Source: Symsagittifera roscoffensis (Eukaryota; Xenacoelomorpha; Acoela; Convolutidae). Taken from it: 64,000 nt of DNA. Of this stretch, positions 1 to 10,855 are shown in pieces. The stretch covers positions 11,081,716 to 11,145,715 of the forward strand of contig NC_087067.1 in NCBI RefSeq assembly GCF_963678635.1, written 5' to 3'. Each line of letters starts with the position of its first letter. Positions within the stretch are counted from its first letter, which is position 1. The position numbers and the translations under genes were made by a program. Under the pieces are notes generated by a model. That model was given only the letters and a program-made list of their open reading frames with translations. It had not been told where the DNA came from and did not search any database.

Positions 1-1397
1 ATCTATATCATTTGTTTGTTTTCGGTATGGTGGTTTGGCTTGATGATTGTGGTGGTAAAGATTCAAATGTAAATATGCTGTTATGTGAAGTGATAATACT
101 GATGCCTGGTAGGGAGTGATCAAAAGTTTATTTTTTGATTTTTACTTCAGGAAATTGTTGTTTACATGGGCCATTTCCTTTTTGAAATGAATTTACGATT
201 AGATTGTGGCAAAGTTGTACTTGTCCTCTAGTGGCATCGCTTTGCCGAATAATGAAAAAGGAAAGGGTAGAGTCATTTGTTGTGCGGGATTACAGTTAAT
301 GTGTATATTTCAATATGTCGCATTGGTTTATTCCAATTGTAGAGTCCTACTGATTTGCAATTATATGCTTTTTTGTCTGCGTTTACCTTTCATAGCTGAT
401 TCTGTTGTGGATTCTATTCTGAAAAAAAAATCTTTGATTGTCAACTGCCTTACTTTGGTCGTAGTTTAAATCTGGAAGGTTTTGAAGTTCTTGTTTAGTT
501 GTTGAATCAGATTCCGAAACTGCATTTCGTGTTCTGGCTCCTGTACTGGAAAATTTTGACTTAACTATTTGCTTTTGTTTTGTGGTTATTGCCTTCTTTC
601 CTAATTGTTTTTTTGATTTGATTTATCCTTTTTTTGTTTATGTGGTTTAATTAAAAGATCGTATTTTTCATTTTCAAATAAACAATTGTGGAGTATTGTT
701 GTTTGTTTGTTTCAAAAATTATCTCTTGACTTAAGTGTTAGAGTGAGGGGTGCAAAATCCAAGGGTTCGCTTTTCTATTTTCTAAATTGTTAGTCCTTAC
801 GATTTTTGTGAGGTTAATTTAATCCTGGGGGTTAGATTGGCGTGTATAGACGGGTTGGAGAGAAAATATATCAATTCGTTAGAATGTTGTCTTACTTCCT
901 CGGTGGCTAAAATTTATTTTAAGAAAAACTTACTTAATCTTAGCTAGGGTTGTGATTTTGTGATTATGGGTTGGAGAATAGTAAATCAATCCACAAGGTT
1001 CAGGTATAACTAGAACACAATTAGATCGTTAGATACTTTTTTAAGTCTTACTCATTTTAAGATATGTATTTAGCTGGGTCGTCGATTAAGAGGAGGCGCT
1101 CAAGATGAATAACCGAAAATCTTCACTGTTTATTTTAATCAAAAGGTGAGTTATTCAAAAATTTTGAATTAGACCTGGGTGTTTTGTAAAGGTTGGAGAA
1201 TGAATCAACGTTTGAGTTCGTTAGACACCATTATTAAGAGGTTGGGCGAACAAAGTTGCTGTAATTAATCCAAGGTAAGCCGCTTTGATGATCAAATATT
1301 TAAAATGATTTAGAATTAAAATTAAGTTTAAGTTTTAAAGATCCACGGATTGCCTTGATGGTCTGGCTTTAAAAAATATTTTGGTTGAAGTGGTCAG
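1..1397. other. No gene seen; T/G-rich non-coding stretch
   Basis: The first 1.4 kb is T- and G-rich on the plus strand. The short open frames have low-complexity, hydrophobic composition and no recognisable domain or clear splice context. I see no repeat shared with the rest of the window here. Confidence 0.5.
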
Positions 1398-1435
1398 GAG
1401 AGGCCTTGACAAGATTTAAATCAAGTCAAGGCCTC
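1398..1435. repeat. 38-bp near-perfect palindrome
   Basis: The arms GAGAGGCCTTGAC and GTCAAGGCCTCTC are exact inverted copies of 13 bp. The centre GATTTAAATC is itself a palindrome, and only an AA/AA mismatch separates the two. It could form a cruciform or hairpin. Its role is unknown. Confidence 0.8.
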
Positions 1436-1719
1436 TCAAAACTGTTCTGATGAAGTGCAACTGTTTGCTAAGTTAAATTTAATTTGTTCTGGCTGAAATT
1501 ATAAATAGTTTCAGCCTTACAAATTATTGTAAGTATTAGTTATGGATCATGATTGGATCAAGTTTTTTTACAGATTGTTTATCAAAAAAATAGTAGGATA
1601 AAACAAATACTTGTTTGGAACTGGTACCAAAAGGCGCCTCAGAAAATTTTTAGGGTTAGTAGGTCTTAAACGGATGTCATAAGGTAATACCATAGGGGGA
1701 TCTTTCAATTGGTGAGGGA

Positions 1720-1765
1720 GTCAGCACCATCTGCATCTTACTGTCAGCACCAACTGCATCTTAGC
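1720..1765. repeat. 23-bp tandem duplication
   Basis: There are two adjacent 23-bp units, GTCAGCACCATCTGCATC... and GTCAGCACCAACTGCATC.... They are flanked by the short inverted pair AAGGTAAT (from 1681) and ATTACCTT (to 1778). This may be the end region of a small element. Confidence 0.7.
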
Positions 1766-1789
1766 GTCACATTACCTTTCCAGGCCTTT

Positions 1790-1975
1790 TTGTTGGTTTT
1801 AACCGGCTTGAAAAACCGTTCAAAAATCACCGCAAGATATGAGCGATTTTAAGCAAGATTTGAGCGGTTTGAGCGGTTTTTCCAAACAAAAACCGCCCAA
1901 ACCGCTCAAATCTTGCTGGAAAACCGCTCAAACCGCCCATATCTTGAGCGGTTTTTGAGCGGGATCTCGACCCGG
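1790..1975. mobile_element. Foldback element built of CCGCTCAAA motifs
   Basis: The inner hairpin has 30-bp arms at 1852-1881 and 1888-1917, with one mismatch and a 6-nt loop. Outer arms (about 1816-1850 and 1921-1960) pair imperfectly around it. Nearly the whole element is repeats of the motif CCGCTCAAA and its complement, with AAGATATGAGC. It ends at CTCGACCCGGG, an end shared with the CCCGGG foldback elements elsewhere in the window. No coding capacity is seen. Confidence 0.65.
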
Positions 1976-2013
1976 GCACCCACGAAACCCCCCCCCCCGT
2001 AAATCCGCCCCTG
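1976..2013. mobile_element. Right-end fragment of a hAT-like MITE
   Basis: A C-run followed by GTAAATCCGCCCCTG matches the reverse complement of the CAGGGGCGGAT terminus seen intact at 54168-54546. Internal sequence of the same family (GGCGCCTCAGAAAATTTTTAG) lies near 1634. The left end is not found, so this copy is truncated or interrupted. Confidence 0.55.
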
Positions 2014-2279
2014 AATATATGGTCAATTACAGGATTGATTGCAAGCTGTGCAGTTGCGCTTTGAGTTGAAAACGCCTGATATTTTTGTCCAATTTTTTCG
2101 TTTTTTTTCTGTTTTTGAAGTTTTTTCGCCTATGACTAAAATTAATGAGCTGCATGTTTCTTATGGTAAGTTTAAAGCTGTTTCTTTTTTTATATCCATG
2201 CTTAAATAAAATTCAGAAATCTATCTGCTTGTGGATCTGAGACTGCTCTTGAAGTTATCTGCTCATTGCATTGTAATCA

Positions 2280-2700
2280 TCAAGTATTACCTTTTTGCTG
2301 CACTGCTGATGCTGATGCTTTGCTGGTATCATTTTCTGTGGTTTTCTGATGTGGTTTTTGACAGAAGACTCGCAGCGAACAAAATTCTTTCTTCAATTGT
2401 TCTCGAAATTCTAGGTTTTGAACAATGAAAAGCAGGAAAACAATTGGCATGTTGAGTGCTGCGAAAATAAATGAGAGGCTTCTAGCTAGATTTATTAACT
2501 GGATGTTTTCGTTAAAATTGAGCCCGGTTGAAACATAGTCATTTTCGACAACTCTTGAAACTGCAACTATTAACTGGCGGACGACAGAGAATATGAAAAA
2601 CGTGACGCTGCACAAAAGAGAGCCACTTGTCATTGTTTTCTCTATTTGCCATTCCTCGTTTGAAATTTGTTCCATTTCTCGTAGTTCTTCAGTCATTTTC
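2280..2700 (-). CDS. 7TM receptor exon 3 (TM6, TM7, C-tail)
   Basis: The exon is entered after TTTTTTTCATTTCCAG and begins G-AAA-ATG. It encodes the charged third intracellular loop, TM6, TM7, a helix-8-like F-R-E-Q-L-K-K segment and a Ser/Thr-rich tail, and stops at 2280-2282. Read alone it looks like a small two-TM protein starting at 2747. The clean acceptor and matching phase argue that it is the last exon of the receptor whose exons 1-2 lie near 9 kb. If so, the intron between is 5,896 bp. Confidence 0.8.
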
Positions 2701-5700
2701 CTGGAAATGAAAAAAAAAGGTTGAACATTTTGATTTTTGCTCATCATAATTCTCTGACCATCAAAGACCGTAAATCCGAAATTATTTCAAACGTCTGATT
2801 ACTTGTACCATCAAGATCTTCAATAACAACGCACAAAACTTTCAATACTTAATTTTTACAGCAGTTTTTTTTGCTATAAAAAAATCGTGGGCATTTTTCG
2901 CAGATTAGTGGTTTGGATTGATGATTTCAACAACCCGGGCTGAAGTGCTCGACTCATGATTCGACCGAAATGGTCAAACGATGTGCATTTTCGACTTTTT
3001 CAGGCGAACGATGTCCGATTTCGACATTTTGAGTCGAACGATGTCCGTTTTCGACTTTGTTCGACTTCACCGGACATTGTTCGACTTTGCTCGACTTTGT
3101 TCGACTATACTGGACATTGTTCGACTTTTTCGACTTTACCGGACATTATTCGACTTTGTTCGACTTTATCGGGAATTAGCCGAAGAGTTCTGAACTACAA
3201 CGACACTCGGAAATCATTGGACCGTTTCTGTCAAATCAACTTTCAAAAATCTCAACCTGGGCAGCCACAAAATATAATAGAAAATGCCACAAAATTGAGC
3301 ATCGTAGATTTGTGTAGCCCGAGTTGAGTTGTTGGACTTACCTTTCAATGAAACAGACCAAAAACGGCTATGTTTCGACGGGTTCGTTTAAAAATGGCTA
3401 TGTTTTGACCGACTCGACTCAATTTTGCTATGTTTTGACCGACTTGATTTTAAAAAAATGGCTTCGATTGTGTTTGTTGTAACCTAACTATGTTGCGATC
3501 GACTCGGCCCAAACTGGCTATAATTCGACCGACTCGACCAAAGGATAAAGTGCTCGACAGTGTTTTTTGAAGCAAGTCGATTAGTTTTGAACGGGCTCAG
3601 CCTAATGAAAATTTGATCGACCGCAGCCCATAATATTTTGAATGACTCGAAGAAATTAGCGGTGTTTCGAACGTCTCAACCATAACGAAAATGTCTTCAA
3701 CTGTAATCGACGCAACTAAGTTTAGAAAAAAATTCTTAAAATTTCTGTTAAATGAATCAACCAGAACTGAAAATAGGGGTAATAGGCCAATGCGGAGACG
3801 GTGCGACATTCCAGAACAAGGCGGAGACGGCGCAATTTTCCAGGCTAAGACAGAGGCAGCGTGCCATTCTAGACCAAGGTGGCGGCGGCGGCGGCGCGAC
3901 TTTCCTAATTTTTATCTCTATAGCTGCTCTTACTTTCGTGGATTCACAAATTGACCCTATTCTCAGTGCAATCGAAACACGCATAATGAAATTGATGGAG
4001 CTTGCACATAGGTTCTCGTAGTTTCCGAATTTATCAGCTGCACCAATTGCTTTTGACATTCTATTAAAACGTTATAATTAACTGGCAAATGGGGGAAATA
4101 TTGTCCAAATGATAATAATAATAACCGATAGTTATTGAGAGCAGTCTCGATATGAAACTTTCTTCAAATGATTTTCCTTAAAAAACACTTCAGTTGAAGT
4201 TCTGAATGTATTCGTATCTCATACAGGGCTCCGAGTTCTGGAACATATGTATTTGGTTCTCATGTTTTGACTTATTTCCACATCTGCTTTTTTGGGTTTC
4301 CTTAGACGTGAGCCTGTCGTCAATGTAATCAATCACAACTAATAGGATTGAACGAAATCGAACTTGAGAGTTCATTTTCAGCGTCCAATTTTCAATAGCA
4401 ACGAAAACTTTGTAACTAGTAATCATAAAGTTTCATTTACGTGGCTAATGGAAGTAATTATGACTGGACTTAAAAACTAGCCTCCCGCTAAAACAACAAT
4501 TTATGTTTTCCTAGCTGCGATTTCATAATAAATGAGAATATTGGTACTCAGGGCTTTGCCCCCTGATACAAATGTTCTCGTTTACTATGAAATCGCAGCT
4601 GCCTCTTTAGGTCTTGAGATTTTTCGTACTGTCTTTTAAGGTCTATGGAGCAGTATAAATTGAAAAAACTAATTGTAATAAAAAAGAAAACATACTTTTT
4701 TTTGAGATTTTTTGTAAAAATCAACCCCTTATACGCCATATAAAGAAGAAAATGATAAACCTCGCTCCTAGTAACAAATCAATTATATAAATAAGCTTCC
4801 TTCAACCAATTTGGAACGATTTCTAAGACGGATTAAATTTCCACTTACGCGTTAATAGTGCGAAATATATCGCGCGTTAATTGTCCCAAATTGGCCAAAA
4901 TGACAATTTTCCAACCCCCGTAACGTATCAAAAATAATCACAGGTGAAATAACTTTTCAAATTTAAACTCAAGACAACAAAATTTTTTGAATGATAAAAA
5001 CATCCGACAAAAATGGCTAGTTAAAAAGTCGAAACTTGTCTGAAGAAAAAAAACCCACCCCGAGCACAAATATTCCGTTAGTTTCGTTACAAAAGTCGGA
5101 ACAATAAATGATGCATCGCAGTTGTGAACTCCTGTTGAGAAGACAAAACCATTTTCACATGAGTTCAAAATATTTTAATTATCACACAATCAGAGGTTTT
5201 TGTTATTGCTTGCTAATTAAGAGGGACTGGGAATAGAAAAAAATCAGTAGAAATTTATGAAATATTTTTTTTCTTGTCCACGCGAGGAAACAGTTTGTCC
5301 AAAGACTTAAATTTCGAATCATTAAGATTCTAATTTACAACATTTTTGCCTGTTTTAGATAGTTATTTATCGTTTGAAAAATTATGCGTTTGATTTCACT
5401 TGTTTAAATTGCAATTGAGATTTAGCAATTTATGCAAAACATTTGACATTGTGTTTTGCTTTTAATTACTTTTCTGTGAAATATCAGTCTTAAAAAAGTA
5501 TAATGCCACAAATTTGCTCCAAATTGTATCATAGAAACAGCATAACCCTAAACTTGTGTAATTTAGTTACTTTGACCTAAAATTATGAAATTTCTGATGA
5601 GCTCCGACGCAAATGCAACCGAAAAAGCAGCAAGACTGCTCGTATCAGGGCGAAGCCCTGAATGTTCCGACTGCCTTTTAAGGTCTATGGAGCAGTAATA

Positions 5701-8700
5701 ACATGTAAATTTGAAATGTAATAAATTAAATTTTTGTTTCTAAAAAGTTTGAAATTTTTGTGAAAACATCCCACCACACGCTACATTAAGTACAAAGTTA
5801 TAGATTTTGCTTCTATTAACAATTCAATTATGACATATAATCTTCCTTGAACCAATTTGGAACAATTTCTAAGACGGATTAAACCTCGCTTGCGCGTTGA
5901 TAGGCGTTCAAATTTAGGCTCAAGACAACAATAGCCTTCGAATGATGTAAAAAATGTGGTCTAAAACAACTAGTTAACAAGTCGAAACTTGTCTGAAGAA
6001 AAAAACCCACCCGAGCACAAATGATCCGCTACTTCCGATACAAAAGTCGGAACAAAAAAATCATTTTTTTTGTTGCATTTAATTTTTTCATGTTTTTACT
6101 GCTCCATAGACCTTAAAAGGCAGTTAGAACATTCAGGGCTTTGCCCTGATACGAGCAGTTTAAGTTCGTAAAAACATAACTGCATGATAAAATTTGGAAA
6201 TTGCAAAACAACAACGAGCAATATTGTTTCAAAGAGCCGCAAGCTGATCTTTTGGCCCTGATGTTTGAAGAAACTACGGTGTTTTTCTGTTAGATATATT
6301 TTTCTTCAGAACATGGTTGTGTATACTGCAATCCAAGTGTATAAATTATTTAATCCAAGTGAAGCAACAATTTGTATCACGCAACGATTCGCAACTACCG
6401 TCTAATGTACTCAGCAACTTTTTGTAATTGTTCCGACTTTCGTAACGAAACTAACGGAATATTTGTGCTCGGGGTGCATTTTTTTTTTCTTCAGACAAAT
6501 TTCGACTTTTTAACTAGCCTTTTTCGACGTGATATTTTGTATCAATCGAAAGGCATTGTTGTCCTGAGCTTAAACTTGAAAATATATTTTACCTGTGATT
6601 ATTTTTTGTAAAGTTATGGGGGTTTAAAGGTTGCCATTTTGGCCAATTTGGGACAATTAACGCGGGATATAATTCGCGCTATTAACGCGTGAGCGGAGAT
6701 TTAATCCGTCTTAGAAATCGTTCCAAATTGGTTGAAGGACTCTCATTGGCCGTAATTGATTTGTTACTAGGAGCGAAATCTATCACTTTGTACTTAATAT
6801 GGCGTGTGGGGGGATGAATTTCACAAAAATTTTCAAATTAAAAAAAAGAATTTCATTTTTTTCATGTTATTACTGCGCCATAGACCTTAAGAGGCAGTCA
6901 GAACATTCAGGGCATCGCCCTGATACGAGCAGTCTTGTTTTGTTAGAGGCCACCTTTTACAAAATTGTAACAAGGACCAATCGTAGAAAATGATTGTTGC
7001 TATTGTGATTAAAATCTGCGTTTCAGTTGTTAATTGAGGTTGATAGGGGATTAAACATTTGGCTTAGGGGTTCCGTCTGTTAATTGTGTCAGAAGTTTCA
7101 CGTTGGGTATGCATTTTCAAGCGTAGTTCAATCTTGGCTTGATAATATGAGAAAAATAATATTGTTACCATCAATTCTCGTATAAAAATAAATTGGTTAT
7201 TTAAGCATTATCAATAAGGTTTTTGGGAAATACATTTTGGTTAGGCCACTACTCTTCTACCTCATCATCAAACATTCGTGATACCAGCTCATAGCAATGG
7301 TTTCTCACGTATATGTATCCTTTTATGTTAATTGTTCCGACTTTCGAAGAAAACGGAAATTTATGCTTGGTGTAGTTTTTTTTATTCAGTGAAATTTCGG
7401 CGATCGAAATAAAAGTTTTTATCAAAAAAATTTGATGCCCATTGAAGATATTGTCTGAAGTCAATTTTAAAAAAATATTTAACCTCCGATCAATTCATGC
7501 AAAGTGTTGAGAGTTCGAAAATTGGCAATTGGGGTATGCTCTTGACTAATTTATGCGCAATTTGAAGATTTTATCCATAAGCCTTTTGAGCGTAACGCGA
7601 AATATTGATGCATGGCGAATCATCTTGCACAACAAAATTGTGATAAATCGAATTGAGGCTAGCTAATTGGTCGTATTATTTTAATAGGACTCAAATTTTC
7701 ACACTTGATCTTTGATATTGTCTAAAATTCATAAACTTTTAAAATTTTATTTTCCCACAAATCTATTCGAGGTGGATTAAGGGGCAGTAGGAACATTCAA
7801 AGCTTTGCCCTGATATACGAGCAGTCTTCTTAATCTTTTAATTGTTTTTTCTTAAAATCACAAAAATATGATACGAAACGTCGCTTGATGCAAGTTGTCG
7901 CCAGTCTAAGTTAAAAAATCAACGCCCATTAATAATTTTCTTCTTTCTCTTGAAAGTCGAAGCAGTTAAATTGAATTTTTGTAATTTGTGCGATTCCTAA
8001 TTGTCTGTTAAAACGCACGGAATTTTTCCGGATGCGATTATTATGCTCACGATTAGCAGTCGTTATCAAGTGGGGCTAAATTATTTATAGTAAGCGAATG
8101 CCCTGTTAGCAAATTGTCCTGAAAAAATTTGTCCAACAAAATAACCGAATTAATTTTTCGAATCTGTGCTTTGTTCTTTCAACAGACATACTTTGAGCAT
8201 ACCTGCATTTCAAATACCCGTGTTATTTAATCTAAATTTTTTTTGCGTCGTAGCATCATATTGCGTCGTTGGATGAGCAAAAATCCTATGCGTATGAAAA
8301 TATATATTTTTTGCTCAACGGATGTCTGCTAAAAAAAAGCTTTGTTGCCGCTTCGTAAGTTATGATTCGATGTAAATTCAATTTTCAATTGTTTTGTTTG
8401 GCAAGCTTTTTGAACTGAATTTTACTCATGACAAATTTAGAACAGTATTTGAAAGTTTTGGTAGATCTAATTTTTCTCAACAACTTAAAAAAAAAAACTA
8501 AATTTAGCGACTTTGATCTAAGTTTTTGTCTGCTATTTTGTCATGCCTAGCAAGTAGTGCGAAGCTTTGTTTCGCCTCTGTGCAATTTTTTCTTACCTCA
8601 GTTTGATTGTAACGTATGAATTCAGTACTACGTTGAAAATCAGCGGAGAAATACTGAAAACAACACCGTAGCCTGCAAACAGTAACTCAAACTTTTCTTC

Positions 8701-10026
8701 AATGTTTTCTTTAATTTTGCAAACGTTGAATGGCTTTTGGAGTTCCACAAGAACTGTAAAGGGTAGATATGCTATTGTCGTCAGTATGAAGTTGGCAATA
8801 GTTCCAACAAGGGGGTAGATGAATCTGTACATAAGATTTCTTCTGTACCAGTTAAAGTGTTTCATTGCGATAACGCGATCTATGGTGAGAATCAATTGTT
8901 GATTATAAGAAGCGACAATCAATGATACGCCCAGCCACCGTGAGATTTTACAGGAAAGTGAGGAAAAATCTGCATACTGTAGACTGAAACAAATGATATT
9001 ATCCAAGTTTGAATGATTTAATGGAAATCTTAAGTAATTTTTATAAGGCAGTAATAAGATCTTAGCTTAGCGAACAAGCCTCTTGAGCAAAAAGAAACTT
9101 ACAGTAAAAGTTTTTTCAATTTTATCAAAGGACACCAACTTTAATATTAAAGTTAAAATTGCTCTCCAAAACCACAAATTTCTCAGTTAAAATTGCCTAT
9201 AGAAACAAATTAGAAAGTTGTTTATTGAGAATTTTCTAGTTCATACAAAAAATATATATTTTTGTCGATTATTATTTGATCTATTTTTATCAAACGACTT
9301 GTTTAGTAGAATTGATTTTGTTCCAAATTGAAACGAATTGATCTTGTTCCAAAAAAATGGCCGTTTTTTAATATTGTGCCATATTAAGCGAAAAGTTTTA
9401 TTGTAAAAGTTTCCAATTTCACTGAGTTTGGGAGAAATCTTTTCGCAGTTTAAGTTTAATACAAATAATTTGAAAAACAAAAAGTTGCTTAGGCAAATCA
9501 AGATCAACTAAGTTTTTAACTTTCTTAGGTCTTATCTTTTGAAAAATTGATAAGACTGAAACTCCCGGGAACTCCTGGGAAAAATAGGGAGCGTTAAAAA
9601 TGAATATAAATACAAAAGCGGTTAAAATTAGTGAGAAAATAAAAAATCTTTTGAAATTGTTTTGCTCTCCGATATCTGGTATGCGTTCGAATATTCCTGT
9701 GCCATATAAACAGCGCTAATATTTTCATTCGAAAAAATTGAAAGTTTTACTTACGCTATGAGGCTGAAGGATTGAATAATGTCTGTAGCTGCCAACAAAA
9801 TTATGTAAAGTTTGGAAGCTCTCTTGACTCCAGTTTTGAACATAATGAAGCATAGAAGAAAAGAACACATAACAGCAACAAAACACATAAATGGAAAAAC
9901 GAATCGCCTGGTGATTTTGCCCGCAACATTAAGCTTGTTTTTGGTATACAAATGTTGAATTAGAGATGAATTGCTTGAAATGTAATCAAATTCGGCGTTC
10001 ATTGTCGTTGAAATGCGGAGTTCCAA
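2280..10026 (-). CDS. Rhodopsin-like seven-transmembrane receptor, 3 exons, 359 aa
   Basis: This is a membrane receptor expected to couple an extracellular ligand to a G protein. The exons are 10026-9755, 8983-8597 and 2700-2280. Both introns are GT-AG (donors GTAAGT and GTAAGA, acceptors TTTCAG and TTCCAG), and both junctions keep frame (GC|T and AG|G). The product is 359 aa. The seven hydrophobic segments are near residues 42-63, 73-95, 105-128, 143-169, 190-218, 242-268 and 286-313. Family landmarks are Asp82 (TM2), Cys102 at the top of TM3 and Arg127 of a D-R-V motif. Cys102 and Arg127 are 25 residues apart, the expected 3.25-3.50 spacing. Cys179 lies in loop 2, Pro204 in TM5, and N-M-P-I-V-F stands in place of NPxxY in TM7. 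N-S-S at 19-21 is a possible glycosylation site. An orphan peptide-receptor relative is plausible, but the ligand is unknown. Confidence 0.85.
2931..3326. mobile_element. CGA-motif element with CAACCCGGGCT ends
   Basis: The ends CAACCCGGGCT (2931-2941) and AGCCCGAGTTG (3316-3326) are an 11-bp inverted pair with one mismatch. The interior is tandem variants of TTCGACTTTGTTCGACTTTACCGGACATTG-like units. Open frames here are by-products of this periodicity. It lies in intron 2 of the receptor gene and is related to the elements at 43562 and 47181. Confidence 0.6.
3360..3690. repeat. Degenerate CTATGTTTCGACCGACTCGAC cluster
   Basis: About ten loose copies of TATGTTTYGACCGACTCGAC lie here with unequal spacing. 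The same motif fills the elements at 43562 and 47181. This may be an eroded copy whose ends are lost. No gene is seen. Confidence 0.5.
4513..4600. repeat. 88-bp palindrome enclosing a HINE 3' hairpin
   Basis: The arms, about 28 bp, start AGCTGCGATTTCATA (4513-4540) and are inverted at 4573-4600 with few mismatches. The loop holds CAGGGC...GCCCCCTG, the terminal hairpin of the HINE family. It abuts a minus-oriented HINE copy (4601 onward). Confidence 0.65.
4601..5106 (-). mobile_element. HINE-A copy 1
   Basis: This is a non-autonomous Helentron-type element in minus orientation. Its 5' end is at 5106 (TTGTTCCGACTTTTG read on the minus strand), followed by the conserved GTGCTCGGGG, GTTAACGCGCGATATATTTC and GGATTTAATCCGTC-like blocks. 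The 3' part (CATAGACCTTAAAAGACAG) is at 4625-4655 and runs into the palindrome at 4513-4600. It lies inside receptor intron 2. Confidence 0.7.
5630..6056 (-). mobile_element. HINE-A copy 2
   Basis: Minus orientation. The 3' hairpin is CAGGGCGAAGCCCTG (5646-5660). It is followed inward by the subterminal repeat TGTTCCGACT, whose inverse TTGTTCCGACTTTTG forms the 5' end near 6056. The middle is shortened: the Lys/Asn-coding-like AT stretch and part of the GCGTTAATAGCGCG block are missing. Confidence 0.75.
6083..6166 (+). mobile_element. HINE 3' end fragment
   Basis: Only the last 80-90 bp is present: ACTGCTCCATAGACC, the subterminal GTTAGAACATT and the hairpin CAGGGCTTTGCCCTG followed by ATACGAGCAGT. 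It sits tail-to-start beside copy 2 in the opposite orientation. Confidence 0.7.
6428..6937 (+). mobile_element. HINE-A copy 3, full length
   Basis: This is one of the best complete copies, 510 bp. It starts TTGTTCCGACTTTCG at 6428. The subterminal inverse GTCAGAACA lies before the hairpin CAGGGCATCGCCCTG (6908-6922), and ATACGAGCAGTCTTG follows. The centre contains GTTAACGCGGGATATAATTCGC. Open frames across it are not genes. Confidence 0.8.
7332..7827 (+). mobile_element. HINE-B copy 1
   Basis: This subfamily starts TTGTTCCGACTTTCGAAGAAAACGG and has a different interior (GGCGAATCATCTTGCACAAC, GCTAATTGGTCGTATT). It ends GCTTTGCCCTGATATACGAGCAGT. The left half of the terminal hairpin is mutated (CAAAGC). 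Confidence 0.75.
7828..8596. other. Receptor intron 2, donor-proximal part, no other feature
   Basis: This is AT-rich intron sequence. A segment near 7980-8110 (CACGATTAGCAGTCGTTATCAAG) resembles segments near 11600 and 12550, which suggests an old dispersed repeat. No exon-like frame is seen. Confidence 0.4.
8597..8983 (-). CDS. 7TM receptor exon 2 (end of TM2 to TM5)
   Basis: The exon is entered after the acceptor ATTTGTTTCAG and begins TCTACAG. It encodes the first extracellular loop with Cys102, then TM3 with the D-R-V motif, TM4 and TM5, and ends ACTGAG before GTAAGA. It is 387 nt. The remaining AG is completed by G of exon 3 to give Arg220. Confidence 0.87.
8984..9754 (-). other. Receptor intron 1 (771 bp)
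   Basis: GT-AG intron with donor GTAAGTAA and acceptor TTTGTTTCAG. It is strongly AT-rich. The open frame at 9241-9507 has biased F/N/K/I composition and is not supported as coding. Confidence 0.75.
9755..10026 (-). CDS. 7TM receptor exon 1 (N-terminus, TM1, TM2)
   Basis: The exon starts at the ATG at 10024-10026; a second Met follows eight codons later. It carries the extracellular N-terminus, TM1 and most of TM2 (L-L-A-A-T-D). It ends ATAGC before GTAAGTAA at 9754-9747. The last two bases, GC, are completed by T of exon 2. Confidence 0.85.
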
Positions 10027-10046
10027 TTCTCTGAGCCGAGTTCGAT

Positions 10047-10200
10047 ACAGCGGCGTTCAATAAAAGTTGACTTTTTCTCGTATCATGTATTGATTTTCCT
10101 TTTTTTCAAAATTGGCTGTTTTTTTCTGTTTTTGAAAACTATTCCTATGTAAGATTGATCCTCTAATGAGATGTTGATGAAATTTTCAGAAATATTATGA
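10047..10200. mobile_element. Fragment with a Tc1/mariner-like terminus
   Basis: CAGCGGCGTTCAATAAAAG (from about 10049), followed by CTCGTATCATGTATTGATTTTC and ATTCCTATGTAAGAT, matches a segment repeated in each 1.64-kb unit (20392, 22032, 23476: CAGCGGCGCTCAAAAAA). CAG-plus-GGCGCTCA ends are common in Tc1/mariner elements. No second end was found. It lies just upstream of the receptor start codon. Confidence 0.4.
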
Positions 10201-10311
10201 TGATTTGTATTTTGACTATTTGACAACCGGAAACGCCAGAAAAAAATTCTATCATCTGTTTTTTGATTCCTGGGTCAAAACCTTTGCTTAATATATTCCA
10301 TAAAAAAGACC

Positions 10312-10855
10312 CGAATGGGCTCAATTCTCAATAGATTTGGTCCCCTGGTTATCACGGAAAAAATTAACGTAATGGCACTAAGTTTTGAGAGCAATATTTA
10401 GAAAGGTTGACTACTTATCCCCTTCCACGGCTTATCATAGACCAAAAAAGGGGCCCATTCAGTCCCATTTATAGAAAAACAGTTATCTCGTCTGTTTCAA
10501 ATGGACTCAATGAAAATCCACGACCTCTGTGCGACTTTTAATCTATCAATTTTTTAAGTTACAGTTTGTTTAGATCACCTTTAATAATAATTAGGAAACT
10601 GAATGAGCCGCTTTGTTCAAAATTGGGTTCATTAAGTTGCTTTTGCTGAAATTGGGCCCATTCAGCTCATTTAGCTTAAAATTGGGCTAATTCATCTCCT
10701 CTTTTAAGAATTAGGCTCAATCGGCCCCTTACTGGTGGATAATTGGGATCAGGTATGGGCTCAATTTGTTAAAAGTACGGCTCAATTTACCTCTTTTTGC
10801 TAAAAATTGAGCTTAATTAGTTCGTTTTTCTGATACTTGGGCTCGTGCAGCAACA
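10312..10855. repeat. Degenerate tandem array of AAATTGGGCTCAATT
   Basis: About a dozen diverged copies of AAATTGGGCTCATTCAGCTC-like units, roughly 35-45 bp apart, run through this stretch. GGGCCCATTCAG and GGCTCAATTTAC are variants. No ends or coding frame are recognised. Confidence 0.55.

Noticed and set aside
2280-2747. Independent two-TM protein starting at 2747
   Set aside because: The first residues run through a polypyrimidine tract and a clean TTCCAG acceptor. The remainder fits exactly as TM6-TM7 of the receptor.
4601-7827. HINE copies as classical TIR MITEs or canonical Helitrons
   Set aside because: The two extreme ends are not inverted copies of each other, and the 3' end does not read CTRR. 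The inverted partner of the 5' end lies inside, before a hairpin, which fits the Helentron-type layout.
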